A stretch of 64,000 nucleotides of DNA. Origin: Deinococcus gobiensis I-0. Lineage in GTDB: Bacteria > Deinococcota > Deinococci > Deinococcales > Deinococcaceae. The stretch spans positions 248,001 to 312,000 of the forward strand of contig NC_017791.1 of NCBI RefSeq assembly GCF_000252445.1, read 5' to 3'. Position 1 is the first letter of the stretch; the number at the start of each line of letters is the position of its first letter. This document shows positions 63,801 to 64,000 of this stretch, in pieces. The notes under the pieces were generated by a model. The model was given only the letters and a program-made list of their open reading frames with translations. It was not told where the DNA came from and did not search any database. The position numbers and the translations under genes were made by a program.

Positions 63801-64000
63801 GTCTGGGTGACCTGCCGTTGCAGGGCACTGAACTGCGCCGACTCGCGGGCACTGATCGTGCGCCCTTCGATCTGCTCGGCCTGGGCGCGCATGACCGTGA
63901 CCCAGTCTGCAGGGGTCTGGGGATGCCGGAGGACAGACTCAGGTGGGATCGGCTGGCGCAGGAGGGCCGGCTCCGCTGCACCCAGGGAAAGCGGGGTGAG
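60878..64000 (-). CDS. DUF4157 protein with transglycosylase-like and NlpC/P60-like domains (5' partial)
   Basis: 1040 visible residues; the frame is open to the window edge, so the start is outside. Counting from the first ATG (63892): a DUF4157 metallopeptidase-like domain ~136-215 (HDLSRVRIHDDAEADKLAKG, ELLAHEVTHTVQQ with HEVTH), a beta domain ~288-378, a Ser/Pro linker, a lysozyme/transglycosylase-like domain ~465-625 (IGYETMGTFSPAVENEA, GAVGLIQFTPS), an EF-hand (DTDRDGKITRLEA), a second Pro linker, and an NlpC/P60-like peptidase ~805-960 (GVDCSGFVTQALDYA with Cys ~838, LSGHIRIVVQV with His ~901). DUF4157 proteins accompany extracellular contractile injection systems. A peptidoglycan-cutting effector is the best reading. 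Confidence 0.85.
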   Translation of the reverse strand, partial: LTPLSLGAAEPALLRQPIPPESVLRHPQTPADWVTVMRAQAEQIEGRTISARESAQFSALQRQVTQTLVQGFRTDRRPAQERQDAYAAHLVALQRHPINAPVARAVLGLIPPGERPALQRAVDLTLQREQEQVAQAAQAHRTLAVQRQLAELDVEATRPILERIQARRGGGHPLPTAVQRHLEQGLNHDLSRVRIHDDAEADKLAKGVNSVAFTTGTDIFFRQGTFNPNTQTGLELLAHEVTHTVQQSRGQVGQGIDPDAGLEQEAQAMGKRLGRHQVLGLPASRPRVPSVAGSPLSSSKHQFVLQRQTAPDMPAPLKANKQSWTRTFYGQAKGVRFRLTVQRSAAGHLHARYWVTPGHRSGWHLEGQIREDDTFVLHGHNGATFRGRFLSGGQGFRAAFHRGTAFRAEDLEMTTGSGAGRTSLPTAAAPRPSTSVHPPMADLSPEIKSAPTGVSSAQVVDQAPVSRPRTSSVAPRTSAPQDSVPSLSAEAPTGQGWTAQHTGIKGFDRQPEVQAAIVWGAAQLKVDPNELAATIGYETMGTFSPAVENEAARRKGKKGAVGLIQFTPSVGIPSLNDFLATKAGRAHAQALGIAARSVTRDGLLRMTPMEQMRYVVLYFHIPVNALPAGATYDKIYQKILAPGRNGDVWYTQGTKNYADNRQFDTDRDGKITRLEAAAVLRDRGMVVNYFAPTAGSSSGQPTAEAVTSSVRPATPAKPSPRPTAPPVRSTPTPVAQTVTPAQARPQMDPQGTYDDRITQALTAFTQSYRFPVVLHWMEDEQVREKTIQVQTPYYINAGSIQRSVQTNRSGMPAADRAIYQQMPSTVRTGKASPEEMHAAARLVAQRNPFGVHPHEITGAMLTAWLKRYGLGVDCSGFVTQALDYATTQASGKDPHLGDAGVRVNRASGTLNKNHKDFQAVATPAQVRPGDTMWLSGHIRIVVQVGPGPGGKGIQMMIAESTPNTQLPEARQHGVQSLTGVDRAIWWFTDENRFSTKGLKKKVASYNWEALPTDQWEVPNTWREETLVFSRYKPLAQGRKP

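Overview
The window looks like a Deinococcus replicon (inference from high GC, the gene families present and the insertion sequences). A replication and partition module sits inside it: parA at 52.4 kb, a small ribbon-helix-helix parB-like gene, a repA-type initiator at 53.7-55.1 kb and ten iterons at 55.1-55.4 kb. The DNA is therefore more likely a megaplasmid or secondary chromosome than the main chromosome.

Layout. 1-7.6 kb: a lactate-to-PEP module on the minus strand (lldP, lutA, lutB, lutC, ppsA running off the left edge) with a divergent GntR/FCD regulator and a palindromic operator over the lldP promoter. An IS5-type element has landed exactly in the regulator's stop codon. 8.6-13.0 kb: a large TPR/winged-helix regulator divergent from an S8 lipoprotein protease. 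13.0-14.5 kb: decayed transposase and cysA remnants. 14.7-20.9 kb: a LacI-regulated ABC importer operon ending in a 2H-phosphoesterase-like gene. 20.9-23.2 kb: a RING/TerD-type protein with an atypical C-terminus.

23.7-28.6 kb is an island of small accessory genes, several resembling polymorphic-toxin immunity proteins (Imm22-like, SMI1/KNR4, DUF6210-like, a beta-helix-like protein), with no toxin beside them. 27.4-30.8 kb is a nest of insertion sequences: an IS630 remnant, an IS5 element bounded by CTAG repeats that appears to carry a passenger gene, and an IS3 element inside the IS5 transposase. The IS5 right end also supplies the start codon of a truncated histidine kinase. 32-36 kb holds a thioredoxin-reductase-like flavoprotein, an XRE regulator and an MFS exporter with palindromes over its start. 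36.4-39.0 kb is a run of tiny genes, many overlapping by 1-4 bp. 39.1-40.2 kb is an IS5 copy splitting an AT-rich reading frame.

40.4-42.8 kb carries a second TPR/winged-helix regulator divergent from a 44-residue secreted peptide, a possible signal/regulator pair. 43.2-48.9 kb is a complete RNA-repair operon: Hen1 methyltransferase, two RlaP-type nucleotidyltransferases and the kinase-phosphatase-ligase Pnkp. 49.3-52.1 kb is an AbiE type IV toxin-antitoxin pair whose toxin gene is cut by an IS3 element; the lost C-terminus can be read beyond the far IS end. The origin module follows, then an IS982 gene interrupted by an IS4 element, two unknown genes and transposase scraps. 60.4-64.0 kb holds a DUF4157-headed protein of the extracellular contractile injection system type with two peptidoglycan-hydrolase-like domains, start-stop coupled to a small secreted protein that is a good immunity candidate.

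Together the window mixes a coherent metabolic operon and a sugar/ester-type importer with conflict systems (RNA repair, AbiE, orphan immunity genes, a cell-wall-degrading effector) and heavy IS traffic.
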